From NCBI GenBank assembly GCA_020725025.1, contig DYFV01000003.1, positions 62,001 to 126,000 on the forward strand: 64,000 bases of DNA. Reading direction: 5' to 3'. How positions within the stretch are numbered: the first letter of the stretch is position 1; every line of letters begins with the position of its first letter. This document shows, piece by piece, positions 42,804-52,627 of this stretch. The DNA comes from Azoarcus sp. (GTDB lineage Bacteria; Pseudomonadota; Gammaproteobacteria; Burkholderiales; Rhodocyclaceae). Below the pieces are notes generated by a model that had not been told where the DNA came from, did not search any database, and saw only the letters and a list, made by a program, of their open reading frames with translations. The position numbers and the translations under genes were made by a program.

Positions 42804-42897
42804 CAAGGGTAAACCGAGGGAAGGATTCCCACGACCCCCCATGAGAGCGCCCGGCAACGGGCGATAGACGAAGTTCAATCGACCGGTCGAGGCGACG

Positions 42898-44205
42898 ATG
42901 AAAAAAATCCTGGTTTATTCGCACGATGCCTACGGGCTCGGCAACATCCGGCGCATGCTCGAGATCACGACGCACCTGGTCGATTCCGACCCGGACGTCT
43001 CCGTGCTGCTGATCTCCGGCTCGCCCATGCTGCACGCCTTCCGCATCCCCGACCGGGTCGATTACATCAAGCTGCCGTGCGTCGCCCGCAGCGAAAAGGG
43101 CGAGTCCATCGTCAAGACCCTGGGCCTGTCCTACGAGGACACCGTCCGCCTGCGCGCCAACGTGATCCTGATGGCGTTCGCCGACTTCGTGCCCGACCTG
43201 GTGCTGGTGGACAAGAAGCCCTTCGGCATCGCCGACGAGCTGGAACCGGCCTTCCGGATGATGCAGGAGTGGGCCCGCCCCCCGCACTGCGTGCTCCTTC
43301 TGCGCGACATCCTCGACGAGCCGGACGCGACCATCGCGCAGTGGGAGAAGGGCCGCTACCACGACGCGATCGGCAGGTACTACGACCAGGTGCTGGTGGT
43401 CGGCACCGAGCAGGTGTTCGACGCCGCCACCGAGTACGACTTCCCGTCGAGCACCTGCGCCAAGCTGCGCTACTGCGGCTACATCCGCCGCCCCGCCCCG
43501 CGGTGCTCGGCCGCGGAGGTACGCCGCGAGTACGGCTTCGGCGACGGGCCCATGGTGCTGGTGACGGCCGGCGGCGGCGGCGACGGCTACGACATGATGT
43601 GGAACTACCTGACGGCGCTCAACGCCCACCGCAGCCACGGCCTCAAGACCCTGCTGATCTCGGGCCCGGAGATGTCGCCCACCCAGCGCGCGGTGATCCG
43701 CGCGCTGGCCGAGGACGCCGGCGGCGTGGTCTTCCGCGACTTCAGCGACGACATGATGTCGTGCATGAACGCTGCCGACGTGGTGGTCTCCATGGGCGGC
43801 TACAACACCGTCTGCGAGCTGCTGACCCTGCAGAAGCGGATGATCATCGTGCCGCGCGTCGAGCCGGTGCAGGAGCAGTGGCTGCGTGCCGAGCGCATGG
43901 AGCGGATGGGCCTGATGCGGGCCATCCACCCGGACGACCTGACCCCGGAGCGGCTCCTCGAGGCCGTCCGGGAGGAGCTCGCCCGCGGCAACGTGCGCAG
44001 CCTCGCCCTGCAGAGCTTTCCGATGGAGGGCCTGACGCGGATCGCCGACGCCCTGCGCGAAGGCATGGACTCGGGGCTGCTGCGCGACGTCACGGCCCGG
44101 GCCCGCGCGGCCGGCCGGCCCTTGCCGCACTCGCCGCTGCGGATCCCGGCCGCGTTCGTCGCCCGCGCGACCGGCGCGATGCTCGGTTCGCTGGCAGCCA
44201 ACTGA
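42898..44205 (+). CDS. MurG-like glycosyltransferase (COG4671 type) 2
   Basis: 435 residues. The start MKKILVYSHDAYGLGNIRRMLEI carries the GLGxxRR loop typical of this family. Donor half: MVLVTAGGGGDGYDMMW, and VVVSMGGYNTVCELLTLQKRMIIVPRVEPVQEQWLRAERM with the conserved GGYNT. The family was predicted from MurG/UDP-sugar transferases; donor and acceptor are unknown. First gene behind the second sigma54-type promoter; GAGG precedes the ATG. The heparinase-like gene follows after 12 bp. Confidence 0.83.
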   Translation: MKKILVYSHDAYGLGNIRRMLEITTHLVDSDPDVSVLLISGSPMLHAFRIPDRVDYIKLPCVARSEKGESIVKTLGLSYEDTVRLRANVILMAFADFVPDLVLVDKKPFGIADELEPAFRMMQEWARPPHCVLLLRDILDEPDATIAQWEKGRYHDAIGRYYDQVLVVGTEQVFDAATEYDFPSSTCAKLRYCGYIRRPAPRCSAAEVRREYGFGDGPMVLVTAGGGGDGYDMMWNYLTALNAHRSHGLKTLLISGPEMSPTQRAVIRALAEDAGGVVFRDFSDDMMSCMNAADVVVSMGGYNTVCELLTLQKRMIIVPRVEPVQEQWLRAERMERMGLMRAIHPDDLTPERLLEAVREELARGNVRSLALQSFPMEGLTRIADALREGMDSGLLRDVTARARAAGRPLPHSPLRIPAAFVARATGAMLGSLAAN

Positions 44206-44217
44206 GAGCGCGCCGCG

Positions 44218-46347
44218 GTGTCGACGCTGCCGATCTCCCTCCCGCTCGACGCCCTCGACCCGGCCGACGTCTTCGTCGACCGCGTGGCCGCGATGTCGCC
44301 GGCGGATTTCGTCGCGCACTTCCACCACCCGCGTCCCGTGGTCCTGCCCGGGCTCCCGGCGATGCTGCCGGGCCAGCTCGCCGCCGCCGACGCGGCGCTC
44401 GCCGGCCGCTTCACCGCCGTCGGGGAGACCTTCGACCTCGGCCGGGTCTTCTCCTGGGAGCACAATCCCAGCCGCGACAAGGAATGGCTGATCGCGCACC
44501 ACAAGTTCTACTTCGCGGTGGATCTCGCCCAGGCCTACCGCGCCACCGGCCGGCCCGCCTATCTGCTGCGCTGGCGCGAGCTGATCGAGAGCTGGCTCGT
44601 GGAGATGGGCTCCGGCTTCATCACCGCCAGCGACGCCCAGGTGGAAGCCAAGCGGCTCGAGCACTGGATCGACTCCTTCCTCCTGATCCAGGCCGCCGGC
44701 GGCGTCGCCCGGCTGTCCGCCGCCTTCCTGCGCACCTTTCTCGGCCGCATCGCGACGGAGACCGACTACGTCGCGAACAACCTGCGTCCGGGGCGCAACC
44801 ACCGCACCTTCCAGCTCTACGCGATCTTCCTCGCCGGCCTCGTCTTTCCGGAGCTGCGCCAGCGGGACGACTTCCTCGCGCTCGGCCGGGACGAGCTGTG
44901 CGCCAACCTCGAGCACGACTTCGGCGCCGACGGGGTGCACATCGAGCTCTCGTCCCACTACCACCAGATCACCCTGGAGACCGCCCTGGCCTTCGTCGAG
45001 CTGGCGCTGGCGAACGGCATTGCGCTGCCGGAGAGCCTGCTGCGGCGCCTGCATCGCGCCGCCGAGTTCTCCATGTGGCTCACCTGGCCCGACGGCAACC
45101 TGCCGCTCATCAACGACGCCGACAACGGCGACCATCGGCCCATGCTCGCGCTCGCCGCCCGGCTCCTGCGCGACACCCGCTTCCGCTGGACCGCGAGCGG
45201 GGGCACCGAGGGCATCGCGCCCGGGCAGCCGTCCCGCCACTTCGCCCGCAGCGGCTACTTCGTGCTCTGCGACGGCTGGGGTCACGATGCGGCGAGCTTC
45301 CGCCGTCGCCAGCACATCTTCTACGACTGCGGGCCGCTCGGCGCCGGCAGCCACAGCCAGTACGACCTGTTCAACTTCACCTGGTTTGCCGGCGGCCGCC
45401 CCATCGTGGTCGATCCCGGGCGCTACACCTACTGCGCCGACCCGGACGCCGAGGGCATCGACTGGCGCTACGTATTCAAGCGCACCGCCAGCCACAACAC
45501 GGTGACCATCGACGGCCGCGACCAGACCCGCTACCTCTCCAAGTCCAACACGCCACCACCCGGGATCGAGCGCTACGACCGCAGCCGCCATCCCGCGAAG
45601 CACGGGCCGGACGTCCAGCTCTTCGACGCCTCGAGCTTCCTCGGCGAGTCCTCGGACTGGATCTGCGGCACCGCCTTCAGCCACGAATACACACCCCGCC
45701 ACACCCGGCTGTTCGCCTTCGTGCGGCGCGAGTACCTGGTCATCCTCGACCGCATCGACTGCGACGACGGCGAGCCCCACCTGGCCGACCTGCGCCTCCA
45801 CTTCGCGGCCGACGCCGCCGGACGGGTGGCGCTGCGCAGCGGCGGGCGCGGCCTGCGCGCCGTCGGGCCCGGCTGGCGGCTCGCCTGCATCGGCCGCGAG
45901 GCGCTCGCCGCAGCGGTCGAGGCGGGATGGGTGTCCCAGACCTACGGCATCAAGGACGCCGCGCAGGTGCTGTCGGTGCGCCAGGAGAGCGACCGCATCA
46001 TGGCCTTCGCCACGGTGCTCGCCGCCGACGCCAGCGGCATCCGCATCGGCCGCGTGGAATGGGCCGAGGGCGCCTGCCCGCGCACCCTCGCGGTGAGCGT
46101 GGAGCTCACCCGCCACGACGGCACCGCCTGCCGCGACCTGGTGCTGCTGCGCGCGCCGGATGCCGAGCGGTACGAGGAAGCGGGCCTGACCTACGACGGC
46201 GAGGTCCTGATCACCCGTCACCGGGCCGGCGGCGGCATCGAGTACGCGTGCGCGAGTCACCCGGGAGCGCTGGCAGTCGCCGGACCGGCAGGGGCCGCGA
46301 TGCACGGGCAGGGGGCGAGGGAATGGTCAGCAACAACGACACGCTAG
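44218..46347 (+). CDS. Heparinase II/III-like polysaccharide lyase-type protein
   Basis: 709 residues starting at GTG 44218. An N-terminal alpha-helical toroid (about 60-340) includes AKRLEHWIDSFLLIQ, NNLRPGRNHRTFQLYAIF and IELSSHYHQITLETALAFVELA; the C-terminal beta-sheet domain (about 370-690) includes GAGSHSQYDLFNFTWFAGGRPIVVDPGRYTY and FKRTASHNTVTIDG. The Asn/His/Tyr residues of PL-type lyases are plausibly there. No signal peptide is visible, so it would act in the cytoplasm, unlike secreted lyases. It might trim or proof-read the glycan or break down failed product. Its 3' end overlaps the next kinase gene by 25 bp. Confidence 0.78.
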   Translation: MSTLPISLPLDALDPADVFVDRVAAMSPADFVAHFHHPRPVVLPGLPAMLPGQLAAADAALAGRFTAVGETFDLGRVFSWEHNPSRDKEWLIAHHKFYFAVDLAQAYRATGRPAYLLRWRELIESWLVEMGSGFITASDAQVEAKRLEHWIDSFLLIQAAGGVARLSAAFLRTFLGRIATETDYVANNLRPGRNHRTFQLYAIFLAGLVFPELRQRDDFLALGRDELCANLEHDFGADGVHIELSSHYHQITLETALAFVELALANGIALPESLLRRLHRAAEFSMWLTWPDGNLPLINDADNGDHRPMLALAARLLRDTRFRWTASGGTEGIAPGQPSRHFARSGYFVLCDGWGHDAASFRRRQHIFYDCGPLGAGSHSQYDLFNFTWFAGGRPIVVDPGRYTYCADPDAEGIDWRYVFKRTASHNTVTIDGRDQTRYLSKSNTPPPGIERYDRSRHPAKHGPDVQLFDASSFLGESSDWICGTAFSHEYTPRHTRLFAFVRREYLVILDRIDCDDGEPHLADLRLHFAADAAGRVALRSGGRGLRAVGPGWRLACIGREALAAAVEAGWVSQTYGIKDAAQVLSVRQESDRIMAFATVLAADASGIRIGRVEWAEGACPRTLAVSVELTRHDGTACRDLVLLRAPDAERYEEAGLTYDGEVLITRHRAGGGIEYACASHPGALAVAGPAGAAMHGQGAREWSATTTR

Positions 46348-47582
46348 ACGTCTTCGCCTTCGTCGCGCCGGGGCATCCGTTCTTCCCGGCGGTGGAGCGT
46401 TTCCGGGACGCGATGCGCGACGCTCCCGGCTTTCGCGGGTTTGCGGCGCTCGCCGGCACGGCCGACTGCGAGGTACACGCCGAGCTCAAGGCCGCGCAGG
46501 ACGCCGACGGCCAGTGGCGGCTCGAGCGCATGTACTGGAGCTTCCAGCGCAGTGACGCCCAAGGCTTCCGCGCCGACACGCTGTACTGGCGGCGGGACCG
46601 CGAGATGCGCGTGCTCGGCTTTCCGGAGGATCCCTCCCTGCGCACCATGGCCGCCTTCCTCGGCGCCCCGGAGGGCGAGGTCGGGGACCTGGAGGTGCTG
46701 CGCTACGTCCCGCTGCGCCGCCTCACCTTCCGCTGCACCCGAGCGACGGCCGGCCACGGCGCCCGCCGCTGCATCGGCAAGCTCAAGCGCGCGAGCAAGG
46801 TCAGCGAGTCCTACGCGCGGCTCGCGGCCGTGCACCGCGCCGTGCGCCGCCGGCGCCACGGCATCGCGGTGGCCCGGCCGCTGGAGCTCGCGGAGCGCGC
46901 CTGCGTCTTCTACCAGTCGGCGCTGGCAGGCACGCCGCTGGTGCGCGGCATGGAGGCCGCCTCGGCCCCCGAGCGCCTGCGGCGCGTGGGTGCGGTCCAC
47001 CGCCGGCTCCACGAGCTGGCCGTCGATGGGGTCGGCAGCTGGTCGCTGTCCGCCTATCGGGCGGGCATCGAGGCCGACGCGCGCTGGATCGGGCTGTTCG
47101 TGCCGGATGCGGCGGCGCGGCTCGCGCCGGTGCTGGCGGCGCTCGACCGCCGTCCGCCCACGCCGGTCGCCCCGGTCTTCTGCCACGGTGATTTCATCGC
47201 CTCCCAGCTCCTGCACGACGCCGCGACCGACCGGATCGCCGTGACCGATTTCGACATGGCCCGCCACGGCGACCCGGACCAGGAGCGGGCCAAGCTCCTC
47301 GCCTCGCTGAAATACGACCTGCCGCCGCTGCGCGAGGCCATCGATCGCGGCGAGCCGCCCGACCCGAAGCTCGCCGGAGCGCTCGAGGCCGCCTACCTGG
47401 AGGGCTACCGGCGGGACGCCGACCGGCCCCAGGATCCCCGACGCCTCGCCTGGTTCCGCGGCTGCGCCGAGATCCACTACCTCGCCCTGGCCCTGCGCAA
47501 GGACGCCTGGCGGCCGGCCGCCTTCGCGCAGACCCTCGACGTCGTCGCCGCCCTGGCCGGCGAGTTGCACGGGAGGCCGTGA
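46323..47582 (+). CDS. APH-fold phosphotransferase 2
   Basis: 419 residues. A long N-terminal extension with HAELKAAQDADGQWRLERMYWSFQR and LEVLRYVPLRRLTFRC precedes the kinase core; the same extension is found in the gene at 52624, so these are paralogues. Catalytic loop FCHGDFIASQLL keeps the base Asp but has Gln for the Mg-binding Asn; the second metal site is VTDFDMARHGDPDQE. ATG 46323 lies inside the end of the heparinase-like gene. Likely a kinase acting on a sugar or glycan intermediate; substrate unknown. Confidence 0.75.
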   Translation: MVSNNDTLDVFAFVAPGHPFFPAVERFRDAMRDAPGFRGFAALAGTADCEVHAELKAAQDADGQWRLERMYWSFQRSDAQGFRADTLYWRRDREMRVLGFPEDPSLRTMAAFLGAPEGEVGDLEVLRYVPLRRLTFRCTRATAGHGARRCIGKLKRASKVSESYARLAAVHRAVRRRRHGIAVARPLELAERACVFYQSALAGTPLVRGMEAASAPERLRRVGAVHRRLHELAVDGVGSWSLSAYRAGIEADARWIGLFVPDAAARLAPVLAALDRRPPTPVAPVFCHGDFIASQLLHDAATDRIAVTDFDMARHGDPDQERAKLLASLKYDLPPLREAIDRGEPPDPKLAGALEAAYLEGYRRDADRPQDPRRLAWFRGCAEIHYLALALRKDAWRPAAFAQTLDVVAALAGELHGRP

Positions 47583-48637
47583 TGCGCGCGCACCGCTACC
47601 TCTTCCAGGTCCGCAACCGGCGCGGGCTGGGGCACATGATGCGCGGGCTCAACATCGCCCGCGAGCTCACGGCGCTCGATCCGGCCGCGGAGATCCTGTT
47701 CTACCTGCGCACGCCGCCGGCAGCCGGCTTCTGGTCCGGCCAGTTCCGCTACGTGGTCGAACCGGACCCGAACACCCTGGCGAGCTGGGCGCAGGTGCTG
47801 GCCGAGTTCCGCCCGGACGTGGTCGTCTACGACACCATGCTGCCCAAGGCGGCCGACGCCGAGCCGGTGGCGGCCGGCGCCCGCTACGCCTACATCATGC
47901 GCAAGTGCCTCGCCGAGGAGCAGCTGGAGGTCTTCGCCAATCCCTTCCTCGACCGGATGGCCGCGATCATCGTGCCCCACGACGAGGAGGAGTTCGGCTA
48001 CCCGCTGCCCCCGTCGATCGCCGAGCGCACCTGCTTCGTCGGCTGCATCGTGCGCGGGCCGGGCCCGGCCGCCAGGCAGACGCTGCGGGCACGCTACGGC
48101 GCCGCGCCCGGCGACTTCCTGCTCACCTCGACGGTCGGCGGCGGCGGCTTCGAGGCCCAGGCCGACGCCTTCTTCGCCGCGGTCTTCGACGCCCACGAGC
48201 GCCTCGCGCGGCACATCCCCGGCCTGCGCCACGTGGTGGTGCAGGGCCCCAACTACGCCAAGCAGCTCGCGGCGCCCGCCGGCGTGACGCTGGTCGCCGT
48301 CGAGCCGGACATGATCGACCTGCTGGCCGCCTCCGACCTCGTGGTGGCCGAGGGCGGCTACAACACGGTGAGCGAGATCCGGATCACCGGCACCCCGGCG
48401 GTGTTCATGCCCAGCGTGCGCGGCAAGGACGACCAGGAGGCGCGCGTGCGCGAGCTCGCCGCGCGCGGCCTCGGCCGGGTGGTCGTGCCCGCCGGGGGCG
48501 CGGCCCTCGCCCGGACCGTCCTCGACCTGCACGGCACGCCCGGCGCGTTCGCCGCGATCCGCGCCAACCACGCCCGCGCCCCCTTCGCGACCGGCAATCG
48601 AGCAGCGGCCGAGCGCCTCTACGAGCTCGCCGCATGA
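47582..48637 (+). CDS. MurG-like glycosyltransferase (COG4671 type) 3
   Basis: 351 residues, the shortest of the three. Start RYLFQVRNRRGLGHMMRGLNIAREL with the GLGHxxR loop; donor half FLLTSTVGGGGFEAQ and LVVAEGGYNTVSEIRITGTPAVFMPSVRGKDDQEARV. GGGAGG is five bases from ATG 47582, which overlaps the kinase stop by one base; a GTG three bases earlier is less well placed. Shares the ATGA junction with the next kinase gene. Confidence 0.82.
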   Translation: MRAHRYLFQVRNRRGLGHMMRGLNIARELTALDPAAEILFYLRTPPAAGFWSGQFRYVVEPDPNTLASWAQVLAEFRPDVVVYDTMLPKAADAEPVAAGARYAYIMRKCLAEEQLEVFANPFLDRMAAIIVPHDEEEFGYPLPPSIAERTCFVGCIVRGPGPAARQTLRARYGAAPGDFLLTSTVGGGGFEAQADAFFAAVFDAHERLARHIPGLRHVVVQGPNYAKQLAAPAGVTLVAVEPDMIDLLAASDLVVAEGGYNTVSEIRITGTPAVFMPSVRGKDDQEARVRELAARGLGRVVVPAGGAALARTVLDLHGTPGAFAAIRANHARAPFATGNRAAAERLYELAA

Positions 48638-49617
48638 GCGCCCTGCCCACCGCCCCGCGCTTCTCCGCCGAGATCGGGCGGCACGCGGTCTTCGACTACC
48701 TGCGCGCCTGCGGCGAGGCCGACTGCCAGATCCGCGCCACGGTGCTCGACAACCCCTCCACGGAACGGCTGGTGATCGCCTGCGACGCGGTCGCGCCCGC
48801 CGGCTCGCGCCGCCCCGTCCGCCGCTTCATCGCCAAGGTCTTCGGGGACGATACCGGCGCCCGCAGCTTCGCCGCGATGAACGCCATCGAGAGGGCGTTC
48901 GCCCGGCACTGCATGCCGGCGCCCACCCTCGCCATGCCCCGCGCCCTGTGGTACGACGCCGCGCTGCGCTGCCTCGTCCAGGAGCGCGTCGACGCCGAGC
49001 CCTTCCCCGCCTTGCCGCAACCGGAGGCCTTCGCCGACGCGCTCCAGGCGGCCGGGGTCGCCCTGGCCGAGCTGCATGCGCTGCACGTTCCGGCGCTGCC
49101 GACATGCGACTTCGACCAGCATGTCGCCGACCTCGTCCGGCCCCACCCGGAAACGCTCGCACGGCAGCGTCCCGAGCTGGCCGCGTCGCTGCGCGTCGTG
49201 CTCGACGGCTGCCGCGCCGCGACCGGACGCCCGGACGGCTACCTGCCGGCCACGCTGCACCGCGATTTCCATCCGCGCCAGCTCTTCCACGGCCGGAGCC
49301 GGATCTGGGTGATCGACTGGGATCTGGCGGCGGCCGGCGACCCGGCGCTGGACATCGGCAATTTTTTGATGCTCCTGGAGCTCAAATACGGGACGGAGAG
49401 CCGGCCGATGGCGGAGGCCTTCCTCGCCGGCTACGCGATCCGCTCGGACGGATGGCCGGCGCTGCGGGCGCGACTGCCCGGGTGGCAGGCGACCGCCTGC
49501 CTGCGCCGGGCCTGCAAGGCGGTGCGCCTGGCCGGGGACGCCGGGTGCGGAGAGGCACGCCGCCTGCTCAACCATGCCGTGAAACTGCTGGCGGGTCTCG
49601 GAGGAGGAGGACGATGA
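48634..49617 (+). CDS. APH-fold phosphotransferase 3
   Basis: 327 residues, the most typical APH size in the cluster, with little N-terminal extension. Nucleotide-binding lobe RRFIAKVFGDDTGARSFAAMNAIERAF; catalytic loop LHRDFHPRQLF (Gln in the Asn position); metal site VIDWDLAAAGDPALDIGNFL. Four-base overlaps at both ends (ATGA) tie it to the glycosyltransferases on each side. Confidence 0.8.
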   Translation: MSALPTAPRFSAEIGRHAVFDYLRACGEADCQIRATVLDNPSTERLVIACDAVAPAGSRRPVRRFIAKVFGDDTGARSFAAMNAIERAFARHCMPAPTLAMPRALWYDAALRCLVQERVDAEPFPALPQPEAFADALQAAGVALAELHALHVPALPTCDFDQHVADLVRPHPETLARQRPELAASLRVVLDGCRAATGRPDGYLPATLHRDFHPRQLFHGRSRIWVIDWDLAAAGDPALDIGNFLMLLELKYGTESRPMAEAFLAGYAIRSDGWPALRARLPGWQATACLRRACKAVRLAGDAGCGEARRLLNHAVKLLAGLGGGGR

Positions 49618-50810
49618 GAGTCGGGTACGTGCTGAAGAGCTATCCGCGCCTGTCGCAGACCTTCATCGTCAACGAGCTCCTCGCCCACGAGGCTGCAGGC
49701 CTGTCGATCGAGATCCTGTCGCTGCGCCCGCCGCGGGACGAGCCGCGGCACGCCGGCGTCGCCCGGGTGCGCGCGCCGGTCCACTATCTCGCCGGGGCCG
49801 ACGCCTGCGCAGTGGGGCTGGCCGATGCCCGCGCCGCCCTCCTCGCCCTGCGGCCCCGAGCCGCCGCCGCGCTGGCGGCGGCCGAGGGCGAGCCGGAAGT
49901 GGAGGTGTTCCAGGCGCTGCAGGTCGCGCGGATCGCCCTGGAGCACGGCTTCGAGCACCTGCACGCGCACTTCGGCAACGTGGCCGCCGCCGTCGCGCGG
50001 CTGGCGGCGGCGTTCTCCGGGCTGCCCTACAGCTTCACCGCCCACGCCATCGACATCTTCCACCGCAAGGTCCAGCCGGACATCCTGCGGCGCAAGCTCT
50101 CCGACGCGGCCGCCGTGGTCACCGTGAGCGAGTTCAACCTGCACTGGCTGCGGGAGCGCTACGGCGAAGCCGCCGGCGCGGTGCGCCGCATCTACAACGG
50201 CCTCGACATGGCGGAGTTCGCCTTCGCCAGTCCGCTGGACCGCCCGCCGCTCATCCTCGCCGTCGGCCGCCTGGTGGAGAAGAAGGGCTTTGCGGACCTC
50301 GTCGACGCCTGCGCCGTCCTCGCCCGGCGCGGCTGTCGCTTCTCCTGCCTCATCGTCGGCGACGGCCCTCAGGAGCAGGCGCTGCGCGAGCGCATCGGCG
50401 AGCTCGGGCTCGCCGGCTACGTCCAGCTGGCCGGTCTGCGCACCCAGGAGGCGGTCAAGCGCCTGATCCGCTCCGCGGCCTGCGTCGCCGCGCCCTGCGT
50501 GGTGGGTGAGGACGGCGACATGGACGGGCTGCCGACCGTCATCCTGGAAACCTTCGCGCTGGGCACGCCCTGCGTCGCCACCGACGTCACTGGCATCCCC
50601 GAGGTGCTGCGGGACGCCGAGACCGGCCTGATGGTGCCGCAGCGCTCGCCGGCCGTGCTCGCCGACGCCCTCGCGCGGCTCATCGGCGACGGAGCGCTGC
50701 GGGTGCGGCTCGCCGGCGCGGCCCGCTCGCTCGTCGAGCGCGAATTCGACATCCACCGCAACGCCGCGCGCATACGCGTGCTGTTCGGTCATCGCCTGGA
50801 GGCAGAATGA
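49614..50810 (+). CDS. GT4 glycosyltransferase 2
   Basis: 398 residues. Start MRVGYVLKSYPRLSQTFIVNELLAHEAAGLSIEILSLRPP, typical of colanic-acid/succinoglycan-type GT4 enzymes; HLHAHFGN and SFTAHAIDIF follow. Donor half LILAVGRLVEKKGFADLVDA, GDMDGLPTVILETFALGTPCVATDVTGIPEVL with the acidic EX7E-type pair. Strong GGAGGAGGA before ATG 49614. Overlaps neighbouring genes at both ends by four bases. Confidence 0.87.
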   Translation: MRVGYVLKSYPRLSQTFIVNELLAHEAAGLSIEILSLRPPRDEPRHAGVARVRAPVHYLAGADACAVGLADARAALLALRPRAAAALAAAEGEPEVEVFQALQVARIALEHGFEHLHAHFGNVAAAVARLAAAFSGLPYSFTAHAIDIFHRKVQPDILRRKLSDAAAVVTVSEFNLHWLRERYGEAAGAVRRIYNGLDMAEFAFASPLDRPPLILAVGRLVEKKGFADLVDACAVLARRGCRFSCLIVGDGPQEQALRERIGELGLAGYVQLAGLRTQEAVKRLIRSAACVAAPCVVGEDGDMDGLPTVILETFALGTPCVATDVTGIPEVLRDAETGLMVPQRSPAVLADALARLIGDGALRVRLAGAARSLVEREFDIHRNAARIRVLFGHRLEAE

Positions 50811-52627
50811 ACGCCGCCGCAAACCCCAGGGCGCTGCGACGACCGTCGCGCGCGCGCTTCAACCAGATCGTGTTCGGCCACCTGAAGAAGGTGCGCTGGC
50901 AGATCGCCGCCGGCCTCGCCTGCATCGCCGGCACGACGGCGATGGCGCTGCTCGCCCCGTGGCCGCTCAAGCTCATCTTCGACCACATCCTGCTCGACAA
51001 GCCCTGGCCGGCCGCCTTCCAGCCCCTGCTCGCGGCCCTGCCGGCGGGCGAGGTCCCGATGCTGGCCGCGTTCGCCGTCTCCCTCGTGGGCATCGCGCTG
51101 TTCACCGGCCTCTTCGCCTACTACCAGCAGTTCATCACCTCGCGCATCGGCTTCCAGATCGTCCACACCCTGCGCGGCGAGCTGTTCGAGCACCTGCAGC
51201 GGCTCTCCCTCTCCTTCCACAACCGGGCGCGCACCGGCGAGCTGATGAGCAAGATCACCTCGGACACCAACCTGCTGAAGGACGTGTACGGCGAGTACCT
51301 GCTGACCTTCGGCACCCACATCCTCACCGTCACCGGGATGATGGTGGTGCTCTTCGCCATCGAGTGGCGGCTCGGGCTGGTGGTGGCGGCGAGCTTCCCG
51401 GTGCTCTTCGTGCTGCTCTTCCACGTGCTGCGCCGGGTCAAGCGCTCGGCCCGCAGGCAGCGCTCCAACGAGGGCGCGCTGGCCTCGCGCGTGGGCGAGA
51501 TCCTGGGCGCGGTATCCCTGGTCCAGGCCTTCGGCCGGGAGCGCTACGAGCGCGCGCGCTTCGACGAGGAGAGCGCCCAGTCCATGGAGGAGAGCATCCG
51601 CACCGCGCGCATGGAGGCGGCGGCCACCCGCCTGGTGGAGGTGGTGACCGCGGTCGGCACCGCCATCGTCGCGGTCTTCGGCGGCCTGCAGGTGATCGCC
51701 GGGCGGATGACGCCGGGCGATCTCCTCGTCTTCGTCTCCTACGTCACCGGCATGTACAAGCCGGTGAAGAACATGTCCCGCCTGTCGGCGCGCATGTCCA
51801 AGGCCTCGGTCAGCGCGGACCGCATCGGCGAGATCCTGGAGGTCGAGCCCGAGGTGCGCGACGCGCCCGACGCGATTCCCGCCCGCGGCCTGCGCGGCGA
51901 GATCCGCTTCGAGCACGTCACCTTCGGCTACGAGGGCGACGCGCCCATCCTGCGCGACGTGAGCTTCACCATCCCCGCCGGCAAGCGGGTGGCGCTGGTG
52001 GGCGCCTCGGGCGCCGGCAAGTCCACCATCGCCAACCTCATCGTCCGGCTCTACGACGCGAGCGCGGGACGGGTGACGATCGACGGGGTGGACGTGCGCA
52101 AGTACCAGCGCGAGTCCCTGCGCCGCGAGATCGGCATGGTGCTCCAGGACACCCTCCTCTTCGGCACCACGGTGCGCGAGAACATCGCCTACGGAAAGCC
52201 GGACGCGACCGACGCCGAGATCGAGGCCGCCGCCCGCCAGGTCCATGCCCACGACTTCATCATGAGCCTGCCCGAGGGCTACGACGAGGTGCTCGGCGAG
52301 GGCGGCGGTACCGTCTCCGGCGGCCAGCGCCAGCGCATCTGCCTCGCCCGCGCCCTGGTGAAGCAACCGTCCATCCTCATCATGGACGAGCCCACCTCGG
52401 CGGTGGACGCCGACTCCGAGGCGCTGATCCGCGACGCGGTGCACTCGGCCCAGGCGGGCAAGACCACGCTGGTCATCGCTCACCAGCTCTACTCGGTGCG
52501 CGACGCCGACTGGATCCTGGTCCTGAGGGACGGACGCATCGTCGAGCAGGGCACCCACGAGACGCTCGCCGCCCGCGGCGGCTACTACTGCGAGCTCTTC
52601 CGCGTCGACGCGGGGATGGCGGCATGA
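50807..52627 (+). CDS. ABC exporter, fused membrane and ATPase domains (MsbA/NdvA type)
   Basis: 606 residues: about six membrane helices (30-320) then an ATPase domain (about 365-595). Walker A GASGAGKST, signature VSGGQRQRICLARALV, Walker B ILIMDEPTSAVD, switch IAHQ (His). The opening YYQQFITSRIGFQIVHTLRGELFEHLQRLSLSFHNRARTGELMSKITSDTN is the exporter pattern of MsbA, NdvA and PglK. In this cluster the natural role is to move a lipid- or glycan-linked intermediate across the inner membrane. No other flippase or polymerase gene is nearby. Confidence 0.9.
   Translation: MNAAANPRALRRPSRARFNQIVFGHLKKVRWQIAAGLACIAGTTAMALLAPWPLKLIFDHILLDKPWPAAFQPLLAALPAGEVPMLAAFAVSLVGIALFTGLFAYYQQFITSRIGFQIVHTLRGELFEHLQRLSLSFHNRARTGELMSKITSDTNLLKDVYGEYLLTFGTHILTVTGMMVVLFAIEWRLGLVVAASFPVLFVLLFHVLRRVKRSARRQRSNEGALASRVGEILGAVSLVQAFGRERYERARFDEESAQSMEESIRTARMEAAATRLVEVVTAVGTAIVAVFGGLQVIAGRMTPGDLLVFVSYVTGMYKPVKNMSRLSARMSKASVSADRIGEILEVEPEVRDAPDAIPARGLRGEIRFEHVTFGYEGDAPILRDVSFTIPAGKRVALVGASGAGKSTIANLIVRLYDASAGRVTIDGVDVRKYQRESLRREIGMVLQDTLLFGTTVRENIAYGKPDATDAEIEAAARQVHAHDFIMSLPEGYDEVLGEGGGTVSGGQRQRICLARALVKQPSILIMDEPTSAVDADSEALIRDAVHSAQAGKTTLVIAHQLYSVRDADWILVLRDGRIVEQGTHETLAARGGYYCELFRVDAGMAA

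Larger units (their letters stand above)
42588..42897 (+). other. Intergenic regulatory region of the second glycan unit
   Basis: 310 bp without a gene. It holds a perfect palindrome, an IHF-like site and a sigma54-type promoter, listed separately, in the same order as in the region before 37128. I see no terminator for the AlgE-like gene. Confidence 0.7.

Noticed and set aside
42757..46305. 1182-codon open frame on the minus strand opposite the glycosyltransferase and heparinase-like genes
   Set aside because: Composition is that of an antisense shadow in very GC-rich DNA; the plus-strand genes have family motifs and ribosome sites, this has none.
43077..46322. Upstream extension giving a 1501-residue plus-strand frame
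   Set aside because: Only the part from ATG 46323 has kinase features; the rest overlaps two well-supported genes in other frames and is Arg/Pro/Ala-rich.
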